Shown here: positions 22,693 to 30,841 of the stretch, one piece after another
How the letters are laid out: every line of letters begins with the position of its first letter
How positions within the stretch are numbered: position 1 is the first letter of the stretch
DNA from: Condylostoma magnum
Lineage: Eukaryota > Ciliophora > Heterotrichea > Heterotrichida > Condylostomatidae
Direction of reading: 5' to 3'
DNA length: 30,841 nucleotides
Assembly: GCA_920105805.1 (NCBI GenBank)
Contig: CAKKTI010000258.1
Coordinates: 1 to 30,841 of the forward strand
The notes under the pieces: model-generated
Told to the model about the DNA's origin: nothing
Seen by the model: the letters and a program-made list of their open reading frames with translations, nothing else
The model's database searches: none
Made by a program: the position numbers and the translations under genes

Positions 22693-23610
22693 TCAGTTAT
22701 ATATTGTTGTTTATTAATTTGATACTATTAATAACTAAAATCTTCTTTTAACTCTCAGATTGCTGGGTCTCTAGCAAAGCCTTTTTAATCTAACACACTC
22801 GCTGCATTTTGTAGAGTAAGTATCTAATCCACTGTAATTTGAGTAGAATTTGCACTAAGGTCTATGGTAATGATTTCCATGTGTCATTGTAGGACTTCTT
22901 ATAGCTGAGCAATCAAAACAAAATTCCATACCACACCCCTGCTAAATGCATACAACATGATCACACTATTCGTCTTTTGAATAGGGATACTTACACCCTG
23001 GGCATTGTGATATAACAATGCCTTATTTTTCCATATCTTCAATCGTTTATGCGATATTTAGCTTGCATTATCCGCTATGTCACGGATTAGAGCATTTTTT
23101 ACAGTAGTTAAAGTTACATCCTGGACAAATTATATTAAGATGCTATGATTCACATGTAAAACTGCATTTTGGACAATTTGCCATCTAAAGATTCTTATGA
23201 ATTCAGTTTTTGTTTAGTTTATCTTGTTATTCCATTGAAAGAACATCGGTTATAATTGCTGGATCTATTGGCTTTTTGCAACCTGGACAATCTATATCAT
23301 TTCTTGCCTCTTGGATTCTAGATAAAATATGTTATGATAAGCATTCCTCACAGAAATAATGATCGCAATTTAAAGTCCTCATTGTATCCCTTTCGTAGTT
23401 TTAGTAGCAAGTTATGCATTATTTACCCATTCCATTACAAATTGGACATTTGTCATAGCGATAGTAGCATTAAATGCAGATTATACATTTACAGATATTG
23501 TCTTGGGATATTTAGTCCTTTTCTTATTATCGTTTACAGTATCAGCAGACTAATTATGAAGTCTTGTTAAAATCAGAAATCTTACTCTCTACTCCACTGC
23601 AGCAACCCAT
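22693..23610 (-). CDS. RBR (RING1-IBR-RING2) E3 ubiquitin ligase
   Basis: A 305-residue E3 that forms a ubiquitin thioester before transfer. A leading Cys-rich stretch (about residues 22-58) is followed by RING1 (65-111, CITCYQNYERD to CPGCKK), IBR (146-182, CPKCSFTCES to PWHSGQC) and RING2 (203-234, CPGCKYPYSKDEQCDHVVC). Cys216 matches the catalytic cysteine of HHARI and Parkin. Trp177 in the conserved IBR WHSGQC motif is TGA (23082-23080). The protein begins MGCCSGVESK, an N-terminal myristoylation plus palmitoylation pattern, so it is probably membrane-bound. The end is TGA 22695-22693; TAA and TAG codons in the last 15 positions are alternatives. It lies among other ubiquitin-system genes on the same strand. 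Confidence 0.93.
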
Positions 23611-23723
23611 ATAAAAATGATTATTTAGTTTATAGAATAAATAAACATTATGTTAAAACTCTATTAGTTATGCATACTATACATTTATTGTAGCTTATAT
23701 ATAAAAGAATAAAGGTTAGTAAT

Positions 23724-24560
23724 CTAAATCTTTCTAAGCCTTTTAACTGCATCAGCTATAAGTTTCCTATCACCTTTATTAAGGCTGGCTGAAAATTAAA
23801 TGAGTTTATCCTTCAAATTTTAGTCTTTATATACTTAAACATAGTTAATCATTTAATCATAAAACTGTAAAATTGTTCTCTCTCTGATTTCTGGTGTTTT
23901 ATACACAAAAGGAAGTCCATTAATTAATTCCATTAGATTAGGATCTTAGTCTCTTTAAACAAACTCTTATATCAAAGGAAGGTGATATCCCTAATCACTG
24001 TAAGATATATGTATTATAAGTGTTTCGTTTATTTTAGTTTAGTATATTATTTCACCATCTTGGTGTATGAATAAGCTTACTATCAGTTCCCAGCATAAAT
24101 ATTTTATAAGTATCTTTATATCATCTATACTTCAAACCTCTTTAATTTCTACAGTTGCTATTTGATACTTAATTCAAGAATGCATGAGAACTGAATTAAG
24201 ATACCATCCTAATATTTCTATATTATTCACATCATCAAGAAACTCATTTGCCCATCTAGTAGCAACTATTACATCTTCAGCTACTTTTACAACGTCATAA
24301 AAGATATTAAAAGCCTTTGCATAATCTTATGGTTCTATTTTAGCGTAGAAAGATTTAGTACCATACGAATACTAAGATATAAGCTTTAATTACCTAAAAG
24401 ACTTTTTAACATACACAGTTCCATGTAGCCTTGCAAATTATCTTAGTAGTTAAACACCAAATGCCGCAAAAAATGAATTTGGTCTATTCCCAATTATAAA
24501 ATCAGGTTGATAATCGTATCCATGCTGAAAGAGCTACTGAGCCATATTTATAAAATCCAT
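23724..24560 (-). CDS. Otubain-like (OTU) protein, probably inactive
   Basis: A 278-residue protein with the order of blocks of otubain-family deubiquitinases: NSFFAAFGVQLL near the start (otubain DGNCFYRAFG), EILGWYLNSVLMHSW in the middle (otubain VVYLRLLTSGYLQ), a WSIDDIKILIKYLC helix, and LIIHISYSDQGYHLPL near the end (otubain YLLYRPGHYDILY). The Asp and Cys of the active-site DGNC are absent: the aligned residues are Arg26 and Ser29. A His (193) is kept. If the alignment holds, this is a catalytically dead ubiquitin-binding OTU. Two Trp codons are TGA. The start may be ATG 24560 or 24545; the stop is taken at TAG 23726-23724. The assignment rests on block order rather than strong identity. 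Confidence 0.5.
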
Positions 24561-24565
24561 TTAAC

Positions 24566-25759
24566 TTACTAACTCCTTTACCTAGATTACTCATTAGAAT
24601 TTTGATTATTATCCCTTTGACTCCTCTATACGCCTCCCTACGAAACAATATTCATTCCCTGAGCTCTTAGTTAAAACTGACTTTGCCCGGGTCCAATTTG
24701 TATATTTTAAAACATATTCACTACAGGTTAGGTAGCTGCAACTAATTCAGCCAGGGAATCTCCGACTGCATGGGACATTTCCTCTAATTACTATCTTTCA
24801 GTGGGATCTGTAATGTAGCTTTCTCTCTAGAACAAATCTGATAGTCTTGATAAGTATGGTTGTAGTCTTAACAGTTAGAAATGATAATTAGAAAGGTAGT
24901 CACCTAGTTGTACCATTGGGTTAACAGGGACGTTGAGTTGAGGGCGTCTAGGAGGGGGGAATCCTGAGCCTGGGCCTTGCAGTTGGTTTATTATGCGGCC
25001 TATGTTTTAAACGCTCTGGTATGGTAAATTGATCTCTCTTGGTCGTTATTAGTGGTGGTGGTGATGATGATGGGCTTATTATGGTTGTTGAGGAGCTTAT
25101 TGGGGCTATTAGGCAGATTGTTAAGTCTATTAGGCAGATTGTTAAGTCTATTAGGCAGATTGTTAAGTCTATTAGGCAGATTATTAAGTCTATTAGGCAG
25201 ATTGTTAAGCCTGTTAGGGCCTTTAAGTTGGAGGCTGCTAGTTACTTGAGTTAGGCTGTGCATTTGGTCTTTATGAGAAAACCTATTAGAAATTGATTGG
25301 TTATCCAGGACCTCCCATTCCAGCAAAAATTTAGGACATTGATGGGGGATTATCAGAATTCTAGAAAATTCCACTCATTACATTGTTCATCATTTAACCT
25401 ATGGCGTTGAAATCCATTGGCATACCTCTTTGCTAGTTGGGCTAGCTTTGAGATTAGGGCTGGGATGGTTGATTTTGAGATTAATCATTTTATTATACGG
25501 CCTGAGCCATCATGTGAATTGTTACACCGTCGTGTTAGACATATTCTGATAGTTTTTATTCGTCTTTTAAAAGTTTGCCTTAGAAAATCAGTCTTTGACG
25601 TTGTGGTTCAACGCTGAATTTTTGTTGTATTAAAGTTTTTAGTTCTGGAATGCTTATCTGATTTTAACTTACGTCTGGGGGAACTTAAAAGGATTCTATT
25701 ACTCCGTTTATGTTTTTCACATTGATTTGTCGGATTTGATTGTTTTGATTTGGCTCCAT
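24566..25759 (-). CDS. BAG6-like: BAG6/Scythe-like ubiquitin-like-domain protein
   Basis: A 397-residue, very Gln-rich protein. Residues about 9-83 form a ubiquitin-like domain: INVKNINGVIESFQV, then LKTLIQQKFSVEPQRQRLIF, then GKLLKDEQKLSEYVQHDGVT, as in BAG6 and ubiquilin N-termini. Next come a low-complexity Gln/Pro/Asn linker, a heptad repeat AQQTQQS, a run of seven His, and a helical block (LSNYHFQLLRLQPYLSRLSD to LAELVAATQPVVNMF) that resembles the BAG6 DUF3538-type region. BAG6 works in quality control of tail-anchored and mislocalised membrane proteins. No BAG domain or UBA is seen, so a ubiquilin-like role is possible. The end is ambiguous among TAA 24589-24587 and the TAG TAA pair 24571-24566. 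Confidence 0.75.
25106..25210 (-). repeat. 21-bp tandem repeat, five units, in the BAG6-like gene
   Basis: Five copies of ctattaggcagattgttaagt (plus strand), coding on minus for the heptad A-Q-Q-T-Q-Q-S. In each unit three of the four Gln are TAA or TAG. Unit four has one substitution and unit five one at its end. Confidence 0.95.
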
Positions 25760-26116
25760 TTTAAAATTCTAGATTATTAAATGGGTTGTTAGTATTGTAA
25801 TAAGGGTTTATCTATTGATTAAAATACATGTTTTGTTAGAATTAGTATTTAAATTTGAATAAGGAGCAAATATACTGATTCTTTTCAATGTTAGATATAA
25901 TGTTTTAAGACTCATATTAAAATACTGACTAAGTGTATATACTAAAAATCTAACATACTCCTCTTATAATAACACATCAAATGATAAAATTAACTAAATA
26001 ATAAAAATGAAATTTAACATCTCCTTAGCCTCCCACTATATAATAAATCCAATCACATACATCCCACTACATTAATTCAGTCCAACTGATATTTTACAAA
26101 CCTAATTTTGATAAAT
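25760..26116. promoter_or_regulatory. Divergent intergenic region
   Basis: 357 AT-rich bases between the BAG6-like gene (minus) and the basic Gln-rich gene (plus). It must hold both promoters. I see no gene, RNA or strong repeat. Confidence 0.4.
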
Positions 26117-26974
26117 ATGTAAAAACCTGCATCGTTAATGCAGCTTGGATAAGTTATGAGTCAGCTTTAATACTGTATCGATAAAGAAAGTTAATCAGTT
26201 ATAAACTGTGCATAAGAAACTAACCAGCCCCCATTCGAATAACTTTACACAAAATTTAACAATGCCTGCAATGCCTATACAGGCTGCTTATAGTAAACAG
26301 ACATAGTTAAACGATAAGTTGAAGTGAGAAATGTTGTAAGATCACTTAAAACAGAAATGAGCCAATAAACTGAAGTTAGTGCCTAAAAAACTTATTAAAA
26401 TAGAAAGAGAAGAGTTAGAAGAAGTTCCTCACTGCAAAGATTAATGACTCCTATCAGAAGAGTTAAGTAGTAATAGTAGACTAATCATCCATACAGGCCT
26501 AAGATTAATAGAAATTACAGTTAAATAGTAAAGAAGAAAGCAGAGCCTTGTTGAGAAAAGCTGTATAACAGCTCGTAGAAGGAGACTAGCTTTCATTGCT
26601 ATAAGCCTGATAGTCCTCCACCTGAGCCTATCAGAACTAAAAGATCAAAGGCTTAATAAGAGAAATTGATCTAGTAGTTTGATGCATGGAATAAAGGAAA
26701 ATAACTTAGGCTTAAGGAATTATAGAACTGTTTAGATGAGGATTTATAGGAGAAATGCACTTTTAATCCGTCTATTAATCCTAATTTTGTTTCTAAAGAT
26801 AAAACTGTATATTAGTTCAAAGGGGTAAAGGAATATATTGATAGACAGGAGAAAAGTAAGAAGACTGAGTAAAAATGAGAATATAAACGGTAGTATAAGC
26901 CAATTGTAAAGGAAGGGTCAAGAAAAGAGTTTGAGAGTGCAAAAAGTGTAATACATAAGATTTTACATAGTTAG
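26117..26974 (+). CDS. Unassigned basic Gln/Lys-rich protein
   Basis: A 285-residue protein, basic and predicted helical, with no membrane span. It contains two short motifs often seen in protist cytoskeletal or axonemal proteins: NHPYRPKINRNYS (about residue 120) and EKCTFNPSINPNF (about residue 210), in the style of C-T-F-x-P-x-I-N repeats. The name of the family is not clear to me. Trp is TGA in EPCWEKLY and EQKWEYKR. The earliest in-frame ATG (26117) was chosen; ATGs at 26138 and 26156 are alternatives. The end is the TAG TAG pair at 26972-26977, after which the frame becomes AT-rich and hydrophobic. Confidence 0.65.
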
Positions 26975-27111
26975 TAGGATAATGTTTGTTTATTTTGCAT
27001 TATTTAATTATAGTATAAAGTTAAAAGAATTAATATATTGAAATTACTTCTTATTGTATTAAGGATTTGAAGATCTTGTTAAAATATTTATCCATATTAA
27101 ATTAATTAACT

Positions 27112-27786
27112 TTATTGTTTCATGAACTGCTCATATATCTGAGGGTACTTGTTAAATGCTTCCTTATTGAAATTTCTCTTATAGTTTATTTTTCTTTTGA
27201 CTTAATCCGGGAATTAAAAGGCTTATTTGTGAAAAGTTGGCTTTCTAGGTGATTGCTCGTAAGATTAAGAATTAAAATAGGATTTAATTCTAGGCAAGGC
27301 GTCTACTATTTTATGAATGCAATTTTCATATCTACATGGTGTAAGTCTCTTTAATTCCTTGCATCTGCATCTTACTCTTTGCTATGATTCATGTCTTACA
27401 AAGTGCTTTAAACTTGTTTCAAGCTTTTATTTAGTATTATTTCGTGGTATTTCCTTTCTTTTCTATAACTTAATTTTGTTGCTAAGATTTATCTTTGTAA
27501 GTTATTTTCTTTAAGGAGTTAATATCTCCTATAAGTTAATTTTTGCTTATCTCTAATTAGTTCTTTGACTTTAGACACTAGTTCTATTTTTCCAAGCTCC
27601 CTCTACCCTTGTTCTACGCATAGATGAATTCGTAGATAACTCGTAATGCTACTTTTAATCAAGAGTTTTAAAGCTCATCCAATACCCATAATCAGAATCG
27701 CTGTTAATCTTTTACGAATCATAGAACCTTGATAATTAATCGCTTTGATTTATTAAATCTTCTATGCAGTTTTATTCGATTTACAT
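27112..27786 (-). CDS. Unassigned basic protein
   Basis: A 224-residue, highly basic protein in one frame, starting MQIEQNCIEDLINQSDQL. The middle is rich in Lys/Arg/Gln (QKRKEIPRNNTKQKLE) and is followed by a Cys/Arg block (RVRCRCKELKRLTPCRYENC) that could bind metal or nucleic acid. The C-terminus is aromatic and basic and ends YEQFMKQ at TAA 27114-27112. I do not recognise the family. Two other frames in 27300-27600 also look protein-like, but only this one is continuous from an ATG to the end, so no intron is needed. It faces the gene at 26117 tail to tail with 137 bases between. Confidence 0.6.
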
Positions 27787-28627
27787 AATATGAAAATAAA
27801 TGTAATCTTTTTAAACTAAGGTATGAGAAAACAAAAGTAATTCGTAATGAAATTATATGGAACTTGAACTATATTTATGAGTCTCTTCATATCAAGTATA
27901 TTGAGCAAGTTATGATAAGAATTTATGAGTATATTGTTTATTAATTTTGGTAGTACCAGATAAGTATTATTTAACCTGGGATTGAAAAGAATAATTTAAA
28001 CTATACCAAAATAAATTATTTATTTCTACTGGTAATTTGAAATACCAATTTACTAGATAATAAATTATTATTGATGAATGCTTTCTAAAAGTACATTTGA
28101 AAAACTAAAGCTTATATATGTGATAAACTATACTTTAAACTTAGTAGGTATATAGCAAATATGATAATATAGGTTAAATGAGAAATAAAGTGACTATGAA
28201 GATAGAAATTAACAGTATCAAAAGGTAAATTATTCTGTCAACTAATTTAAATAGGAATTCATTAAATAATTACAATGCATATGCTATAAAGTAGATAATA
28301 CTTTCGATTTTTGCAATCCATACTTTTATGATGTTAGGATTATTTTGATATCAAACAATATTTATTTAAGCTTGATAGTTATAAGCATTTGATTATTGAA
28401 TCTAGAAAATTATATTATTAAAGCTAAAACAATTAAATAAGTTAATACATCAGAATAATAAACAAAATTGAGGATTTGCATGAAGATTTGATTAAAACTA
28501 TAGTGATTGAATATGAATGAAATTATAAAATCCAATCTTATTTTTGATTCAATTAGTTTAATAATTATTCATATCTCTGTAAATTGTCAATCCTTCAATG
28601 TTCAAAATTCCTTAAAGTAAAAAAATA
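27787..28627. other. AT-rich intergenic region between divergent genes
   Basis: 841 bases, among the most AT-rich in the window. It should hold the promoters of the basic-protein gene (minus) and the MORN gene (plus). Around 27950-28060 there are short imperfect inverted motifs built on TACC/GGTA (for example ggtaatttgaaatacc). No coding frame with a family motif was found. Confidence 0.4.
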
Positions 28628-29578
28628 ATGGAAGGAGGAGACGAAGTCTAAAATTCTAGTAATACAAATGAGCCAGATTAAATAGCTACTTAAGAACAAC
28701 AAAGTGAGGAAGTATAAAACTAAGAATCAGATAGTAATCCCCTGAATTCTACTCTTCCAGACTATTTTAACCCATTAGTTCAAGCTACAATAGAAAAATA
28801 CGGTGATTTCTAATTTGATGAACTTTATATACCAGACAGTGATGTAGAAGCAAGGCCTTCAACTATGTTAGATAATGGTGACATATATACTGGAGAGTGG
28901 AATTCTAATAATGAACGACATGGAAGGGGAACCTTAATTAGGAGTAATGGGGCAAAATACGAGGGCAATTGAAGGAATAATAAAGCCAATGGAAAAGGAC
29001 GATTAATTCATGCTGATGGAGATTTATATGAAGGAGATTGGGTTGATGATGTTGCCTGCGGAAAAGGAACTTACATATATAGTGATGGAAGAAGTTATAT
29101 AGGGGATTGGTTTGCTGATAAATAGCATGGATATGGAATAGAAACTTGGGCAGATGGAAGTAAGTATGAAGGAGAATATTAAAACGGAATGAAAAATGGG
29201 AAAGGATAGCTTAAGTGTATAGATGGAAGTGAATATACAGGAGACTTTATTAACAATAATATGGAGGGTACAGGAACTTAAATATAGATTGATGGGCGGT
29301 ATTATGAGGGAACTTGACAAAATAATAAGATGCATGGAAAGGGGACTTTTTCGTGGCCAGATGGTAGGATATTTAATGGTGAATATGTTGAAGATCAGAA
29401 ATAAGGATATGGAGTGTTTCAATGACCAGATGGTAAAAAATATGACGGATATTGGATGAATGGAAGGCAGCATGGAATAGGATCCCTCATTTATCCTGAT
29501 GGAAGAAAGATAAAAGCAGAATGGCGAAAAGGAAAAAAAAATAAAGTAATTAATTAGATTGATTAAAAGGGATCATAA
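28628..29578 (+). CDS. MORN-repeat protein
   Basis: A 316-residue protein. An acidic Gln/Asn/Ser-rich N-terminus (about 85 residues) is followed by about ten MORN repeats of the Y-x-G-x-W-x(2)-[GN]-x(2)-G-x-G type (AKYEGNW, DLYEGDW, RSYIGDW, SKYEGEY, SEYTGDF, RYYEGTW, RIFNGEY, KKYDGYW). MORN arrays bind lipids or proteins and are common in ciliate cortex, basal-body and flagellar radial-spoke proteins; no further domain shows which. Three TGA codons (28970-28972, 29315-29317, 29423-29425) fall exactly at the repeat Trp or a Trp before PDG. The end is uncertain: TAG 29555-29557, TAA 29564-29566 and TAA 29576-29578 are all possible, and the last is used here. Confidence 0.88.
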
Positions 29579-29645
29579 TGTTTAATTAATATTCTAACTT
29601 TTTAGACTTCATAAAACATCATATTTGAGAAATAGGTAATTAGAA

Positions 29646-30077
29646 TCAGAAAGTAATTATAAATTAATAAACATTGTTAGCATTTAACTCAATTATTTTT
29701 GCTACAAATTCCTTTTAGCTTTCTTTACTTTGCACTTACCAAACTGTTCCATAAGTTCCGCTTTGTATAACTCTAATTTATTTGTAATATGAATGGAACA
29801 TTTCTACAGACTTCAATGCGGACTTTGTTCTTGAAAATTCTTAGTAGATTTAGTGGCTACTATCAAACTCACCATAAACGTGGAATTACTACGAATTTTC
29901 ATTAATGGAAAGTTGTCCAGGTTCATTAATCATTTAGTTATTGCGGAAGTTATCATTTTATAACTCTTATTAATTTGATTAATCATTTACGCTGCTTTAA
30001 GGCTAAATGATTGGTATACTAACTATCTTTTACTCGTTCTGGTAGTTAGTGTTTTAGTACATTTAGCAGCAGCCCAT
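29646..30077 (-). pseudogene. Protein-kinase N-lobe fragment with acylation motif
   Basis: A 143-residue frame starting MGCCQMYQNTNYQNEQ, an N-terminal myristoylation plus palmitoylation pattern. About 95 polar residues lead into a kinase start: IRVIQSGTYGTVWQVQSK (glycine-rich loop G-T-Y-G-T-V) and then EFVAKIIEL, with the VAxK lysine. The frame then ends in a few AT-rich codons (TGA 29648-29646) right at the tail of the convergent MORN gene. Helix C, HRD, DFG and APE motifs are absent, so it cannot be an active kinase as it stands. It may be a truncated gene or an assembly break; a regulated short protein is less likely. Confidence 0.6.
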
Positions 30078-30099
30078 TTTATAAATAATTAAATTTTAG

Positions 30100-30600
30100 T
30101 ATTAGAAAATATCAAAATTTCTCTTATAAATGAATTTGATTTGCTGTTTAACTTGAAATTTTAAGATTAGTATCAATTTAAATCTGTTGATGGTCATGAT
30201 ACCTTTCTAAAGCCATAAAATAAAAAATTAGATTTAAATCAGAAATATAGCTTACAGTATGCCCTCTATTAATTATTTCTACTGGTAAAAATATAGTTTG
30301 ATTTATAGTATAAGATTAAACTACTTAAAGTTATTTTCATAGTTCATAATTGTACTATTTTTAGTAAACAATTCATCAAGGATTTATGTAACTTTATCAA
30401 TCAAAAAGATTTATGATATTCTTCACTTAATCAAATGGCCCCTTATTTTTCTAGAGAAGCAGCATCTTATGTAATATGAGCTTTTTGACGATCTAATTTA
30501 GTATTCGACAAAGTAAATTCTTATTCTTTTGTGGTTTGGAGTTTAAACTATGAATTAATAAACTGTCAATTATTCTTTTTCTAGTTATAGATAAAAAGTA
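30100..30600 (+). pseudogene. Possible decayed kinase C-lobe sequence
   Basis: In one plus-strand frame three pieces appear in kinase order: GHDTFLKPQNKKLDLN (near 30192; compare HRDLKPxNxLLD), MAPYFSREA (30435; compare MAPE) and FDKVNSYSFVVW (near 30510; compare KxDVYSFGVVLW). The Arg of HRD and the DFG motif are not visible, and the HRD-to-APE distance is about twice normal. In AT-rich DNA with no forbidden codons chance matches are easy, so this is a weak call. It is inverted relative to the neighbouring N-lobe fragment. Confidence 0.25.
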
Positions 30601-30841
30601 AAATTATCTAAGAATAAGCTGTTTAACGATTGTAAATTATTAGTTTACTTTCATTGCTTTAAGAAATAAGTTAATATCCCTAGATAGCTACCTTTTGTAT
30701 TAACTATGATGATATCGTAGTAAATTTCCTATAGTTTAACAAAAGTATAAGCCCTAATAATACCTTTTACCACTCTATGAATCTCTTATTACAACTTAAA
30801 TATACTGCCAATACTTAACTGATTACAAAGCAATTACCTTA
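30601..30841. other. AT-rich right edge
   Basis: About 240 bases with no recognisable motif on either strand. A gene crossing the window edge cannot be ruled out. Confidence 0.3.

Noticed and set aside
24534-24570. GTAAGT...CAG stretch that might fuse the BAG6-like and otubain-like genes
   Set aside because: Removing it does not bring the two frames into register.
27250-27620. Coiled-coil-like alternative frames joined by GTAAGA...AG or GTTTAA...TAG introns
   Set aside because: A single frame runs unbroken from ATG 27786 to TAA 27112, so the spliced models are unnecessary.
29579-29606. A 26-base GT...CTAAC...TTTTTAG intron at the end of the MORN gene leading to a TGA
   Set aside because: Attractive only if TGA were the sole stop; the Rab4 and other gene ends show TAA and TAG can stop, so the intron is not needed.
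28020-30288. 16-base direct repeat (ttatttctactggtaa) at about 28020 and 30273
   Set aside because: A few repeats of this length are expected by chance in AT-rich DNA; no inverted ends or target duplications surround it.
1-30841. tRNA genes, CRISPR arrays, transposons or virus-like elements
   Set aside because: None could be supported by structure or motif; the repeats present are intragenic WD40 and Gln-heptad arrays.

Overview
The window looks like the nuclear genome of a ciliate with a fully reassigned genetic code. In genes that can be recognised by family, TAA and TAG stand where glutamine is expected and TGA stands where tryptophan is expected. The Rab4-like gene shows it best: its WDTAGQE motif has Trp as TGA and the catalytic Gln as TAA. 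Several genes can only end at a TAA or TAG, so all three codons seem to act both as sense codons and as terminators. This is the Condylostoma-type ambiguous code (NCBI table 28; also reported for some karyorelicts). It fits less well with table 27, where only TGA can stop. A heterotrich or karyorelict ciliate is the likely source; the species cannot be fixed from sequence alone. Because any frame can look open under this code, I chose frames by family motifs and amino-acid make-up. The ends of genes are less certain than their starts.

Layout, left to right: SerRS N-terminus (minus, runs off the left edge); ZIFL-like MFS transporter (plus); WD40 protein with seven near-identical blades (minus); an unassigned protein with a possible signal peptide (minus); an unassigned soluble protein (minus); a large secreted cysteine-rich protein (plus) that shares a 51-base promoter with it; a 1,295-residue multi-span PAS-type membrane protein (minus); an SV2/SLC22-like MFS transporter (minus); a 2,201-residue USP34-like deubiquitinase (minus); Rab4 (minus); RBR E3 ligase (minus); an otubain-like protein (minus); a BAG6-like ubiquitin-like-domain protein (minus); a basic Gln-rich protein (plus); another basic protein (minus); a ten-repeat MORN protein (plus); and, at the right edge, a protein-kinase N-lobe with no C-lobe (minus) followed by kinase-like degenerate sequence (plus).

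The most striking block is 15317-25759, where four ubiquitin-system genes (BAG6-like, otubain-like, RBR E3, USP34-like) lie on the same strand, interrupted only by Rab4. Gaps are about 5, 113, 53 and 105 bases, and the run continues into two membrane-protein genes with gaps of 74 and about 50 bases. Every assigned gene reads in one frame, so no intron is needed anywhere. I saw no tRNA, rRNA, CRISPR array, transposon or virus-like element.
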